Positions 34,745 through 44,014 are shown, numbered from the stretch's first letter. The stretch: 64,000 bases of DNA from Pseudomonas sp. LBUM920 (GCF_003852315.1 NZ_CP027762.1:4941501-5005500); one strand, 5' to 3'. The notes: generated by a model not told the origin, from the sequence alone. Program-made: numbers and translations.

Positions 34745-35548
34745 TCAGGCCTTCGCGCCCAACTCCGCTGACAGCCGCGCTGCGACCTGTTTGATCACAG
34801 GGATCAGCTCGGCCATTTTTTCCAGCGGCATGTAGGGCACGGTACTGGCGATGCTGATGCCGGCGACGATTCGCCGGCTGGCATCGCGCACCGGTGCCGC
34901 CACACAACGGATCGACGGTTCGTTGTCTTCCAGATCGAACGCATAACCCCCCGCCACGTATTCACGCATGCGCTGCTCGAACTGCGCCCAGGATTGCTCC
35001 GGGTGCTGCGGCCACTGCTGGCTCTTGCCACCGGCCGGAAGGCTGGCTTCATACAGGCGCTGCCACTCCTGCACCGAGTCGTCCAGCAACATTGCCTTGC
35101 CCACACCCGTGCGCGCCAGTGGCATGCGATGGCCCACCCGCGAGCGCATTTCCGGACCGTTACGGCCGGGATTCTTGTGCAGGTAAAGCACGTCGTCGTA
35201 TTCGCGAATCGCCAGGTGGATGGTGTCGCCGGTCAGCGCCGACAACTCATCCAGATACGGCACCGCCAGGCTCACCAACGGCAATTCTTCACGGGCCTGG
35301 AAGCCCAACTCGATCAGCTTGGGCCCCAACAGGTAACCGACTTGCGGCACCACGCGCAGGTAACGCTCCTCCACCAGGCAACTGGCCAGGCGGTGGGTGG
35401 TGCTGCGGGTGGTGCCGATGCGCCGGGCGATCTCTTTCAGATCCCGCGCACCGGCCGCCACTGCCTGTACCACGCCCAGGCCACGCAACAGAGTCTGGGT
35501 GCCGGTGGGCGCGGCGTCTTTGACGGGGATGTGGGCGTTTTCCTGCAT
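34745..35548 (-). CDS. IclR-family transcriptional regulator
   Basis: A 267-residue regulator. The N-terminal winged HTH (residues ~18-80; LKEIARRIGTTRSTTHRLASCL) precedes the IclR effector-binding domain (~95-260; VGKAMLLDD, FDLEDNEPSIRCVAAPVRD). It lies downstream of the araFGH-type operon on the same strand, separated by a REP pair, and is the likely regulator of that sugar operon. The convergent ADH stop is directly adjacent (0 bp gap). Confidence 0.92.
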   Translation of the reverse strand: MQENAHIPVKDAAPTGTQTLLRGLGVVQAVAAGARDLKEIARRIGTTRSTTHRLASCLVEERYLRVVPQVGYLLGPKLIELGFQAREELPLVSLAVPYLDELSALTGDTIHLAIREYDDVLYLHKNPGRNGPEMRSRVGHRMPLARTGVGKAMLLDDSVQEWQRLYEASLPAGGKSQQWPQHPEQSWAQFEQRMREYVAGGYAFDLEDNEPSIRCVAAPVRDASRRIVAGISIASTVPYMPLEKMAELIPVIKQVAARLSAELGAKA

Positions 35549-35620
35549 ATCGGGCCTATTGGGAAGTACGAAAACGGCGCCATTATGGCAAATGCAGCCC
35601 TCCTGAACAGAGGAGATCCA

Positions 35621-35711
35621 CTGTGGGAGCTGGCTTGCCTGCGATGAGGGCGTGTCAGCCAGTAAATGTGCAGGCTGACACCCGCTATCGCAGGCAAGCC
35701 AGCCCCCACAT
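35621..35711. repeat. REP pair (BIME)
   Basis: Head GTGGGAGCTGGCTTGCCTGC; tail GCAGGCAAGCCAGCCCCCAC, one base off the usual. It separates the IclR gene from the ABC permease gene. Confidence 0.92.
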
Positions 35712-35734
35712 TTTGATCTTCACAGGGCACGACT

Positions 35735-36703
35735 TTAGCGTTGCTTCATGCGGTCGATGATCACCGCCAGCAACAGGATCGAACCGCGGATCACGTACTG
35801 GTAAAAGGTGTCGATGTTCTTCAGGTTCATCGCATTCTCGATGATCGCCAAAATCAGCACCCCGGCAATCACGTGCCGGATCATGCCGATGCCGCCGCTC
35901 AGCGACACGCCGCCCAGTACACAGGCGGAAATCACCGTCAGCTCAAAGCCCTGCCCGATCATCGGCTGGCCCGAGGTCATGCGCGAGGCGAGGATCACCC
36001 CAGCCAGGGCACCGATCAAACCGTGCACGGCAAAGATGATGATCTTGGTGCGATCGACATTCACCCCGGCCAGCAACGCCGCTTCCTGGTTGCCGCCGAT
36101 GGCCATGGTGTTGCGCCCGTAGGTGGTGTAGTTGAGCAGCCAGCCGAAGAACACAAAGCACAGTACGGTGATGATGATCGGCACCGGCACGCCCATCAAT
36201 TGGCCATTGCCGAACACGAAAAAGCGCTCGTCCATTACGCCAACGGCTTTGCCGTTGGAAAAGATGTAGGCCAGGCCGCGCACGATCTGCATGGTCGCCA
36301 ACGTGGCAATCAAGGCGTTAATACGCAGCTTGGCGATGACAATGCCGTTGATCAGCCCCACCACCAGGCCCATGGCCAACGCCGCCGACACGCCGAGCAC
36401 CACGCTGTCGGTGTCACGAATCACAATCCCCGCCACGACGCCGGCGCAGGCAATCACCGAACCCACCGACAAGTCGAAGTGCCCCGACGCCAGGCAGAAC
36501 AACATGGTGCACGCAGCGATGCCCACCGTGGAAATCGCCAGGCCCAGGCCGCGCATGTTCAGCGGCGAGAGGAAGTTATCGATAAACAACGCGCTGAGCA
36601 CAAAGATGCTCAACGCGGCGAGCAGCATCACCCAATCATCAAGAAACTTGCGCTGGTTAAAACCCGGCCAGAAGCTCTTTGCAGTTTTTATTTGCGACAT
36701 CAT
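35735..36703 (-). CDS. araH: Sugar ABC transporter permease (AraH type)
   Basis: A 322-residue inner-membrane permease with about ten helices of the BPD_transp_2 (ribose/arabinose) family. Family blocks GHFDLSVGSVIACAGV, GLINGIVIAKLRINALIATL and GGVSLSGGIGMI (read in parts) are clear. With AraG and AraF it forms a monosaccharide importer; L-arabinose is the best guess from overall resemblance to E. coli AraH. Last gene of the operon, 14 bp after araG. Confidence 0.9.
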   Translation of the reverse strand: MMSQIKTAKSFWPGFNQRKFLDDWVMLLAALSIFVLSALFIDNFLSPLNMRGLGLAISTVGIAACTMLFCLASGHFDLSVGSVIACAGVVAGIVIRDTDSVVLGVSAALAMGLVVGLINGIVIAKLRINALIATLATMQIVRGLAYIFSNGKAVGVMDERFFVFGNGQLMGVPVPIIITVLCFVFFGWLLNYTTYGRNTMAIGGNQEAALLAGVNVDRTKIIIFAVHGLIGALAGVILASRMTSGQPMIGQGFELTVISACVLGGVSLSGGIGMIRHVIAGVLILAIIENAMNLKNIDTFYQYVIRGSILLLAVIIDRMKQR

Positions 36704-36717
36704 TCACCTCGAATTCT

Positions 36718-38217
36718 TCAAGCCCGCGTACGCGGAAGTGCCAGTTGCAATAGCTGTGCTTCGTCCGCCTGATCGCGGTTCAACTCGCCGGTCAGCACGC
36801 CTTCGCTCATCACCAGGATGCGGTCGGAGATGCCCATGACTTCCATCAAGTCGCTGGACACCACGATCACCGCGATGCCGCTGGCGGCCAGGTTGTGGAT
36901 GATCTGGTAGATCTCCGACTTGGCGCCGATGTCGATGCCGCGCGTCGGCTCATCGAGCAGCAGCACCTTCATCGGCATCGACAGCCAGCGGCCGAGAATG
37001 GCCTTCTGCTGGTTACCGCCGGACAGGTACATGATTTTCTGCTCGGCGTTTGGCGTTTTGACTTTCATTGCCTTGATTTGCTGGTCGGCGTTGCCCTTCT
37101 CCCAGCCCTCGCGCAGCAGCCAGCCAAAGGTGGCATGGGCGCCGCGTGCGCTGATGTTGATGTTCTCGGCGACGCTGGACAGCGGGATGATGCCTTCCTT
37201 TTTACGGTCTTCCGGGCACAGCAGCACGCCCGCATCGATGGCATCACGCGGCGAGCGCAGGTGCAGGGTTTCACCAAAGAGCTGCAGCTGACCGGCGGTG
37301 GAGCGCGTTAATCCGCTCAGCAGCCGAAACAACTCGGTACGCCCCGCGCCAACCAACCCGAACAGGCCGAGAATCTCGCCCTTGTGCACCTCAAGGCTGA
37401 CCGCTTCGCGCAGGCCCGGGCCCAGCAGCCCCTCGACCCTGAGCGCCACCTCGCCGCGCTCACGCGGGCGGTAGTCGTAGATGTCCTGAATATCCCGGCC
37501 GACCATGCACGTCACCAATTGGTCGTGGGTCAGCGTGGCCATGTCGTCAAAGGTGCGCACAAAGCGGCCGTCCTTGAACACCGTCACCGCGTCGCAGATG
37601 CGAAACACCTCCTCCATACGGTGCGACACGTAGAGCACCACTTTGCCCTCGTCGCGCAGGCGCGTGATGATCGCCATCAAACGGTCGATCTCGCGCGCCG
37701 ACAGACTGCTGGTGGGTTCGTCGAAGGCAATCACATGGGCGCCACGCGACAATGCCTTGGCGATTTCCACCAGCTGACGCTGGCCCAGCGACAGCCGGCC
37801 GAGCTTCTCCTGCGGGTCGATCTCATCGGCCAGGCCTTTGAGACACGCCAGCGCCTGCTTGCGCAGCAGCCCGCCATTGACCACGCCAAAACGCGACGGC
37901 AAATGCCCGAGGAACAGGTTCTCGGCCACGGTCATTTCCGGCACCAGGTGCAACTCCTGGTGGATCACCGCGACGCCGTTGGCAATGCTGTCGGCGGCAG
38001 ACTTGAAGTCCATGGTCTGCTCGCCGATCTGCACCGTGCCGCTGCTCGGAATGTAGGCGCCTCCGAGGATTTTCAGCAGGGTCGATTTGCCCGCGCCGTT
38101 CTCGCCCATTAGCGCGTGCACCGAGTGCGGCCGCGCTTCAAAGCTGATCTGCGCCAAGGCTTTGACCCCGGGAAATTCCTTGCCGATGCCGTTGAAGCGC
38201 AAGGCCGCGCCGGTCAT
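36718..38217 (-). CDS. araG: Sugar ABC transporter ATP-binding protein (AraG type)
   Basis: A 499-residue protein with two tandem ABC domains. First: Walker A GENGAGKST (about 38-46), signature LSLGQRQ, Walker B VIAFDEPTSS. Second (from about 255): degenerate Walker A GLVGAGRTE, signature LSGGNQQ, Walker B VLLLDEPTRG. Energises the araFGH-type importer. The start is the ATG in an ATGA overlap with the araF stop (38214-38217); a GTG two codons earlier is possible. Confidence 0.93.
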   Translation of the reverse strand: MTGAALRFNGIGKEFPGVKALAQISFEARPHSVHALMGENGAGKSTLLKILGGAYIPSSGTVQIGEQTMDFKSAADSIANGVAVIHQELHLVPEMTVAENLFLGHLPSRFGVVNGGLLRKQALACLKGLADEIDPQEKLGRLSLGQRQLVEIAKALSRGAHVIAFDEPTSSLSAREIDRLMAIITRLRDEGKVVLYVSHRMEEVFRICDAVTVFKDGRFVRTFDDMATLTHDQLVTCMVGRDIQDIYDYRPRERGEVALRVEGLLGPGLREAVSLEVHKGEILGLFGLVGAGRTELFRLLSGLTRSTAGQLQLFGETLHLRSPRDAIDAGVLLCPEDRKKEGIIPLSSVAENINISARGAHATFGWLLREGWEKGNADQQIKAMKVKTPNAEQKIMYLSGGNQQKAILGRWLSMPMKVLLLDEPTRGIDIGAKSEIYQIIHNLAASGIAVIVVSSDLMEVMGISDRILVMSEGVLTGELNRDQADEAQLLQLALPRTRA

Positions 38218-39194
38218 TTCCACAGACCGATTTTGCTCAACTCTTCCTTGAAGTTGGCGCGGGTGATCAGGGTCACGTTGTCCAGGGCGGTGAACTTGGC
38301 CGGCTCAGTGCCTTTGGTCACCCACTCGAACATCGCCGTGGCGGTTTTGTAGCCGGAAGCGTCCGGGCTCAGCAGCATCGAGCCGTAGAAACCGGTGTCT
38401 GATTTCTTGAGTTCTTCGATGGCATCGGTGCCATTGATGCCCACGCCAATCACGTTGGCCGCCTTGAACCCGGCGCTTTCGGTGGCGCGCACGCCGCCGA
38501 GCACGGTGCTGTCGTTCATGCCGCCGATGATCAGGTTTTTCGCGGTGCCCGGCAGCTTCACCAGTGCCGAGTTGGTCGAATCCATACTGCCCGGCACGTC
38601 GAGGGTTTTCTGTGCGCTGAACAGGATGTGGTCGGCGGGCAAGCCGGCGGCCTTGAGGCCTTCTACCGAACCGTCGGTGCGTTTCTTGCCGGTTTCCAGC
38701 TCATCAAAGGTGTTGATGACGGCGTAGGTTTCCTTCCAGTCCCAGTTGCGGTGCTTGGCTTCGGTGGCCATGGCCTCGCCTTGTTTCTGGCCGATCTTGT
38801 AGGCGTCAAGGCCGACGTAAGGCACGTCTTCCATGGGCTTGCCTTTGGCGTCGACGAAACGGTCATCCACCGCCAGCACTTTCAAGCCGTTGAGCTTGGC
38901 CTTGGCCATGATCGCCGGGCCCAGTGACACGTCCGGCGGGCAGATCACAAAGCCCTTGGCGCCGTTGGCGGCGAGGGTGTCGATGGCCGACAGGGTTTTC
39001 TCGCCATCGGGCACGGCGATCTTGATCACGGTGAAGCCCTGGTCCTTGCCGGCCTTTTCGGCGAAGGCCCATTCGGTCTGGAACCAGGGTTCTTCTGCCT
39101 GCTTGACCAAAAAGCCAATCTTTACCTCTTCGGCAGACACGAAGCCGCTGAAGGCTGCGGCGAGCGCCAGGGCGCCGAGTGTTTTCTTGAACAT
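38214..39194 (-). CDS. araF: Periplasmic arabinose-type sugar-binding protein (AraF)
   Basis: A 326-residue periplasmic binding protein. Signal peptide MFKKTLGALALAAAFSGFVSA (cut after about residue 21). The mature protein opens EEVKIGFLVKQAEEPWFQTEW, read in two parts, which closely follows E. coli AraF, and ends LSKIGLWK. It captures the sugar and hands it to AraHG. Encoded 29 bp after the sugar dehydrogenase and overlapping araG by 4 bp. Confidence 0.92.
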   Translation of the reverse strand: MFKKTLGALALAAAFSGFVSAEEVKIGFLVKQAEEPWFQTEWAFAEKAGKDQGFTVIKIAVPDGEKTLSAIDTLAANGAKGFVICPPDVSLGPAIMAKAKLNGLKVLAVDDRFVDAKGKPMEDVPYVGLDAYKIGQKQGEAMATEAKHRNWDWKETYAVINTFDELETGKKRTDGSVEGLKAAGLPADHILFSAQKTLDVPGSMDSTNSALVKLPGTAKNLIIGGMNDSTVLGGVRATESAGFKAANVIGVGINGTDAIEELKKSDTGFYGSMLLSPDASGYKTATAMFEWVTKGTEPAKFTALDNVTLITRANFKEELSKIGLWK

Positions 39195-39223
39195 GAACCA
39201 CCTCTTCTTGTTATCGAAAAATT

Positions 39224-40045
39224 TTAGTCGTGGTACATCACAGAACGCCCGCCATCGATCATCAGGCAGGTTGCGTTGATAAAGGGCGCCTCGTCAGTCG
39301 CCAGGAACAGCGCCGTCATCGCCACTTCGACCGGCTGGCCGATGCGCTTGGGCGGGTGCAAATCGAAGGCACGCTGGCGCTCGGCATGCGGGTCGGGGAA
39401 ACCGTTCCAGTAATCAACATTGAGCTGGGTTTCGATATAGCCCGGCGCGATGGCATTCACGCGAATGCCCTTGGGCGCGTATTCGATGCCGAGCGCGCGG
39501 GTCAGGCCGAGCAGGCCGTGCTTGGCGACCGGGTAGGGAAAGCAGCCGGGGATGATGTGGCTGGAATGGGTGGAGGCGATGTTGATGATGTTGCCGATGC
39601 CCTGCTCGATCATGTGCGGCAGCACCGTACGGCAACCGTACCAGGCGCCGTCGAGGTCGATGGCAAAGCAGCGGCGCCAGTCTTCGTCGGTCATCTCCAG
39701 CGGGTCACGGAACACATTGACGCCGGCGCAGTTGACCAACACATCCACACGGCCAAAGCGCTCGATGGCCAGGTTGACCAGCGACTGCCATTGCTCTTTG
39801 GACGTGATGTCGACGGCCTGCGCGACAATGTCGGCACCGCGTTCGCGCCAGTGGGCGGCGACACTCTGAACCTTTTCAGCCTGGATATCCGCGATCACCA
39901 GACGGGCCTGCTGGGCCTGGAAGCAGGCGACGATCGCCTCGCCAATGCCTTGAGCGGCGCCGGTGATGATCACCACTTTGTTTTTCAGCCGCTCACCGTA
40001 GGTGGGTTCCGGCACGGCGGGTAATGACAACGGTTGGGGCTGCAT
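39224..40045 (-). CDS. SDR-family sugar dehydrogenase (probably L-arabinose/D-galactose 1-dehydrogenase type)
   Basis: A 273-residue classical SDR. The cofactor motif is TGAAQGIG (about 28-35). The active site comprises Ser in NIASTHSS and YPVAK (YxxxK). It has an N-terminal extension of about 20 residues before the Rossmann strand. As first gene of the araFGH-type operon it probably oxidises the imported aldose at C1, the first step of the non-phosphorylating pathway. The later dehydratase and aldehyde-dehydrogenase genes are not in this window. Confidence 0.82.
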   Translation of the reverse strand: MQPQPLSLPAVPEPTYGERLKNKVVIITGAAQGIGEAIVACFQAQQARLVIADIQAEKVQSVAAHWRERGADIVAQAVDITSKEQWQSLVNLAIERFGRVDVLVNCAGVNVFRDPLEMTDEDWRRCFAIDLDGAWYGCRTVLPHMIEQGIGNIINIASTHSSHIIPGCFPYPVAKHGLLGLTRALGIEYAPKGIRVNAIAPGYIETQLNVDYWNGFPDPHAERQRAFDLHPPKRIGQPVEVAMTALFLATDEAPFINATCLMIDGGRSVMYHD

Positions 40046-40089
40046 CGCTTCACCTGTTTTATTTTTGGTAGTGAGTGCTGATGCAGGCG

Positions 40090-40119
40090 ACTATAAACCC
40101 ATCTTTTGAAATATCTCAA
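40090..40119 (-). promoter_or_regulatory. Probable promoter of the sugar operon
   Basis: On the minus strand TTGAGA (40119-40114), an 18-bp spacer and TATAGT (40095-40090), 45 bp before the dehydrogenase start. The stretch 40088-40145 is strikingly A/T-rich, with ATATCTCAATATAT-like repeats that could hold the IclR operator. Confidence 0.5.
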
Positions 40120-40225
40120 TATATAAATTTGCATCCCATATATTGGAACCAAACCTGAAAAATGCGGGCGTGCGGGTGCTTGGTAATGCGGTGCGTCCAG
40201 AGGTGGATGGCTGGCTGAAGGAGTG

Positions 40226-41382
40226 CCATCGCGGGCAAGCCCGGCTCCCACAATTGGATTGCGGTGGGTGCGGAATTTTGCTCTGGCGCTCATTAGTGGG
40301 GGAGCTGGCTTGCCTGCGATGGCGGTGGGTCAGGCGGCCTGGTTGTTACTGATACACCGCCTTCGCGGGCAAGCCCGCTCCCACCTTTGGATTGCGCTGG
40401 GTGCGGAGATTTTGGTCTGTCACCCATAAAGGTGGGAGCGGGCTTGACTGCGATGGCGGTGGGTCAGTCGGCTTGGTTGGGGCAGATACACCGCCTTCGC
40501 GGGCAAGCCCGCTCCCACATTTGGATTGCGGTGGGTGCGGAGATTTTGGTCTGCCGCTCATTAGTGTGGGAGCTGGCTTGCCTGCGATGGCGGTGGGTCA
40601 GGCGGCTTGGTTGTTACTGATACACCGCCTTCGCGAGCAAGCCCGCTCCCACATTTGGATTGCGCTGGGTGCGTAGATTTTGGTCTGTCACCCATAAAGG
40701 TGGGAGCTGGCTTGCCTGCGATGGCGGTGGGTCAGGCGGCTTGGTTGTTACTGATACACCGCCTTCGCGGGCAAGCCCGCTCCCACATTTGGATTGCGCT
40801 GGGTGCGGAGATTTTGGTCTGTCACCCATAAAGGTGGGAGCTGGCTTGCCTGCGATGGCGGTGGGTCAGGCGGCTTGGTTGTTGCTGATACACCGCCTTC
40901 GCGGGCAAGCCCGCTCCCACATTTGGATTGCGGTGGGTGTGGAATTTTGCGCAGTCGCACAGTAAGTGTGGGAGCTGGCTTGCCTGCGATGGCGGTGGGT
41001 CGGGCGGCTTGGTTGTTACTGATACACCGCCTTCGCGGGCAAGCCCGCTCCCACATTTGGATTGCGCTGGGTGCGGAGATTTTGGTCTGTCACCCATAAA
41101 GGTGGGAGCTGGCTTGCCTGCGATGGCGGTGGGTCAGGCGGCCTGGTTGGTGCAGATACACCGCCTTCGCGAGCAAGCCCGCTCCCACATTTGGATTGCG
41201 CTGGGTGCGGAGATTTTGGTCTGCCGCTCATTAATGTGGGAGCTGGCTTGCCTGCGATGGCGGTGGGTCAGGCGGCTTGGTTGTTACTGATACACCGCCT
41301 TCGCGGGCAAGCCCGCTCCCACCTTTGGATTGAGGTGGGTGCGGAATTTTGCGCAGTCGTACAGTAAGTGTGGGAGCAGGCT
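40226..41382. repeat. Tandem array of eight BIME (REP-pair) units with exact 134-bp period
   Basis: After a lone half-REP at about 40226-40254, full REP pairs have heads (GTGGG) at 40296, 40432, 40566, 40700, 40834, 40968, 41102 and 41236, and a ninth head at 41370 ends in the GNAT gene. All steps but the first (136) are exactly 134 bp. Each unit is head GTGGGAGCTGGCTTGCCTGC, a ~45-base linker, the inverted tail, and a ~46-base spacer. Spacers fall in three types, ending in CACCCATAAAG, GCTCATTA(A/G)T or CAGTAAGT. No protein gene is credible here. Confidence 0.96.
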
Positions 41383-41862
41383 TCAGCCTTGGGCGAAATC
41401 GCGCAGTGCGTCGCCTTCCATGCGGTAACGCACCCATTCTTCCTGCGGTTGCGCGCCGATGGACTTGTAGAAGGCGATCGCCGGCTCGTTCCAGTCCAGC
41501 ACGCTCCATTCGAAACGTCCGCAGCCGTTGTCGCAGGCAATTTTTGCCAGGTGGCGCAGCAATTTCTTGCCCGCCCCGCCGCCGCGCTGTTCGGGGTTGA
41601 TGTAGAGGTCTTCGAGGTACAGGCAATTGCTGCCCAACCATGTGGAATAGCTGAAAAAGAACACCGCAAAGCCAATCGGCAGGCCGTCCCGCGAGCAGAT
41701 CAGGCCATGGGCGGTGGCGCCCTCGCTGAACAGACTGCGCTCGATATCCGCCACACTGGCGATCACTTCATGCCGGGCCTTTTCGTATTCGGCAAGCTCG
41801 GTGATGAAGGTCAGGATCTGCGCAGCATCGCTGGGCACGGCAGGGCGAATCTCGATGGTCAT
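41383..41862 (-). CDS. GNAT-family N-acetyltransferase (diamine/thialysine type)
   Basis: A 159-residue acetyltransferase, starting MTIEIRPAVPSD at 41862. The acetyl-CoA loop is QRGGGAGKKLL (about 90-100). Segments STWLGSNCLYLEDLYI and NEPAIAFYKSIGAQ resemble spermidine/spermine or thialysine N-acetyltransferases. It probably transfers acetyl from acetyl-CoA to a small amine. The last, truncated REP of the BIME array begins 13 bp from its stop codon and runs into it. Confidence 0.88.
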   Translation of the reverse strand: MTIEIRPAVPSDAAQILTFITELAEYEKARHEVIASVADIERSLFSEGATAHGLICSRDGLPIGFAVFFFSYSTWLGSNCLYLEDLYINPEQRGGGAGKKLLRHLAKIACDNGCGRFEWSVLDWNEPAIAFYKSIGAQPQEEWVRYRMEGDALRDFAQG

Positions 41863-42053
41863 GGGCGGGCCTTGGGCAATGTTAAAGGCCACATACTAAG
41901 GCGCTTTCATGACTGATTGCAGCGCATTTTCGTGGAGGCCGGGGCGCGTTACTTCATCGGATGCTAAAGCAAGCACCACCAAGCACAGAACAATCGGTCG
42001 CAGCGTGCGTGGTAAAAGTTGGCCACAACTCCAACTATTCCAAGGCTTACCCC

Positions 42054-43259
42054 ATGCACGCCACTGCACCTGCGACAAAGCAAGGCGCGACGCTCTTCGC
42101 CCTGTTCTGCCTGGCCAGCTTCCTGTTGTCGCTGTCCTACGGCTCGACGTTTCTGCTGTCACTGCTGATCCACTCTCGCGGTGGCAACGAGCATGATGCG
42201 GGCAGTGTGATCTCCGCGGCGATGCTCAGTACCTTTGTGGCCGTGGTGTTTTCCGGGCACCTGGCCGATGCGGTCGGGGCCGCGCGGGCTATTGCGGGGA
42301 TGGGCGTGTTGCTGGTGGTGGCCTGCCTGGGCTTTGCCCTGACGCCGGGGTTCGGCCAAGGCTTGATGGTGTTCGGGCTGGCCCTTGGCTTGGGTTGGGG
42401 CGTGTTCTACACCTTGGGCCCGATCATCGTGAGCCTGCTGGTGGAGCCCCAGCAGCGAGCCAAATACTTTGCCCTGCTGTCGGGCAGCATGTTGAGCGGG
42501 ATCGGCGCCGGCCCATTGCTCGGTCGAGCCGCCAGTGCGCTGGACCTGCCCCTGACGACGGCCTTCTATATTGCCGGGTTGGCCAGCGTTGCCGGGGTGC
42601 TGATGTTCTGGCGCATGGGCGCCCGCCTCAAACAACACGCGAACGTGCCGGCCGCGAGGATTTCATGGGCCGCCAGCCGTCGCGTGCTGTCATCCAAGGC
42701 CGGGTTCGCAATCCTCATGGTCGGCCTGGGAGGGTGTGTGTTTGGCGGGCTTTCGTCGTTTCAAACCAGCTATGCGGCCGCGCATGGCTTGGACTACTCG
42801 CTGTTCTTCGCCGGGTTCCTGAGTGCTGCGATCACCAGCCGTCTGTTGATCGCAGGCCACGTGGTCAAACGCGATGCCTACCGGGCGGCGTGTGTGTTGT
42901 CCGGGATCATGCTCGGGTCGATCGTGCTGTTTGCAGTGGGCGTGAGCGCAAACCTCAGTTACTTGCTGGCCGCTGCCACGCTGGGCGTGGGTTACGGCCT
43001 GACGTATTCGGTGATCAACGGGCTGGTGGCCAACGAAGCACCGCCCGGCACCACGTCCCAGGCATTGCTGCTGTTCAGCCTGGCGTACTTTGTCGGCGTG
43101 TTCGGGTTTCCCTGGCTGGCGGGCAGGATCATCGTCGATTACGGCCTGCCGACATTGCTGGCAATTGTCGTGGGTGTGGCGTCGTTGAATTGGCTGATCA
43201 CGGTGGCGCGGCTGGTGTGGCGCAAAGCCTCTGCACACAAAATCTTACAGGTGAGCTAA
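42054..43259 (+). CDS. Major facilitator superfamily transporter
   Basis: A 401-residue inner-membrane protein with about twelve helices. The start ATG at 42054 (MHATAPATKQG) is preferred over an extension to 41961. The loop 2-3 motif GHLADAVGAARAIAG matches the MFS signature, and the two six-helix halves are joined by a basic loop near residue 190-205 (RMGARLKQH). Substrate unknown; efflux of a small molecule is plausible. Divergent from the GNAT gene. Confidence 0.88.
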   Translation: MHATAPATKQGATLFALFCLASFLLSLSYGSTFLLSLLIHSRGGNEHDAGSVISAAMLSTFVAVVFSGHLADAVGAARAIAGMGVLLVVACLGFALTPGFGQGLMVFGLALGLGWGVFYTLGPIIVSLLVEPQQRAKYFALLSGSMLSGIGAGPLLGRAASALDLPLTTAFYIAGLASVAGVLMFWRMGARLKQHANVPAARISWAASRRVLSSKAGFAILMVGLGGCVFGGLSSFQTSYAAAHGLDYSLFFAGFLSAAITSRLLIAGHVVKRDAYRAACVLSGIMLGSIVLFAVGVSANLSYLLAAATLGVGYGLTYSVINGLVANEAPPGTTSQALLLFSLAYFVGVFGFPWLAGRIIVDYGLPTLLAIVVGVASLNWLITVARLVWRKASAHKILQVS

Positions 43260-43343
43260 GACCGTTCGTCGCCATCAAGGCACGAACCGTCAGCGGGGGC
43301 GGACCAATAAAGGGTAAGGACATTAATCATATGGAGACACCCC

Positions 43344-43697
43344 ATGAAGAATTCCAAGTTTGCCGCCCTCGCCCTCACCGGCCTGCTGTCTGCCGCATCG
43401 CTTAACGCCTTTGCCGCCACTTCCTCGACCGGCAAGACCGACCCGGTCGGCAACCCGCCAAGCCCTGCCACCCAGGAATCCCAGGATTCGATGGGCACCG
43501 GCCTGGACACCAATGGCGGCGCGATCATCGACAACGGCGCTGGCGCTGACCCTCGCACCAAGGGCAACGATACCCAACGCCAGGCACCGGCTGCGGTCGG
43601 CAACGGCAAAATGGGCCCTGGCATCAGCAATGAGCCAAAGGTCAATAAAGGCGACGACTCGAACATCCCTGGCGCCCCAAAACAACCTGCGCCTTGA
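43344..43697 (+). CDS. Exported low-complexity protein
   Basis: A 117-residue protein with a signal peptide (MKNSKFAALALTGLLSAASLNAFA, 24 residues). The mature 93 residues are Gly/Asn/Pro/Asp-rich with no hydrophobic core (GNPPSPATQ, TNGGAIIDNGAGADP), so intrinsically disordered. I do not recognise a family. It is first of three closely spaced small genes (43344-44445), all plus strand. A ribosome site (GGAGACACCCC) precedes the start. Confidence 0.72.
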   Translation: MKNSKFAALALTGLLSAASLNAFAATSSTGKTDPVGNPPSPATQESQDSMGTGLDTNGGAIIDNGAGADPRTKGNDTQRQAPAAVGNGKMGPGISNEPKVNKGDDSNIPGAPKQPAP

Positions 43698-43747
43698 AGC
43701 ATCCATAACGACACCGACACCCGATCATTCCCAGTGAAGAGGTACGC

Positions 43748-44014
43748 ATGAACGTCGATAGAAACCTTGAAAAAGAAGTCCTCACCCGCCTGCTGCACGC
43801 CCACCCGAACGGTCTGGGCAAGGAGGTGCTGGATAACTACCGCGGCGGGAAGGAGGTTGCCAGTGTCTTGGCGTTCCTGCAGGACCGTGGATTTATCAAG
43901 GATGGGCATGTGACCACCGACGACGCCGGTGAATACTCGTTGAACCTGCCGATCAAGTTGACCGCGTCAGGCGTTGACGAGGCGCGCAAGCTGGAAGGCG
44001 AAAGCACCCAGTAA
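43748..44014 (+). CDS. Small winged-helix-like protein
   Basis: An 88-residue cytoplasmic protein. The pattern EKEVLTRLLHAHPNG, then GKEVASVLAFLQDRGFIKDG, then a beta wing (GEYSLNLPIKLTASG) and a final helix fits a winged helix. It might bind DNA or be a small regulator. No named family is certain. It lies 50 bp after the exported disordered protein gene and 50 bp before the plasmid-stabilisation-like gene. Confidence 0.7.
   Translation: MNVDRNLEKEVLTRLLHAHPNGLGKEVLDNYRGGKEVASVLAFLQDRGFIKDGHVTTDDAGEYSLNLPIKLTASGVDEARKLEGESTQ

Noticed and set aside
40392..41367. A row of overlapping ~70-120-codon open frames on both strands within the BIME array, with repeated peptides such as RRFWSV and LPAMAV
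   Set aside because: The 134-bp repeat length is not a multiple of three, so the frame rotates from unit to unit and open frames arise in every phase. There are no ribosome sites or folded-domain patterns; they are translations of repeat DNA.
40226..41382. Regular repeat array that might be read as CRISPR
   Set aside because: The units are 134-bp REP pairs with inverted halves, not 25-40-bp direct repeats with unique spacers. Spacers are themselves repeated, and there are no cas genes.
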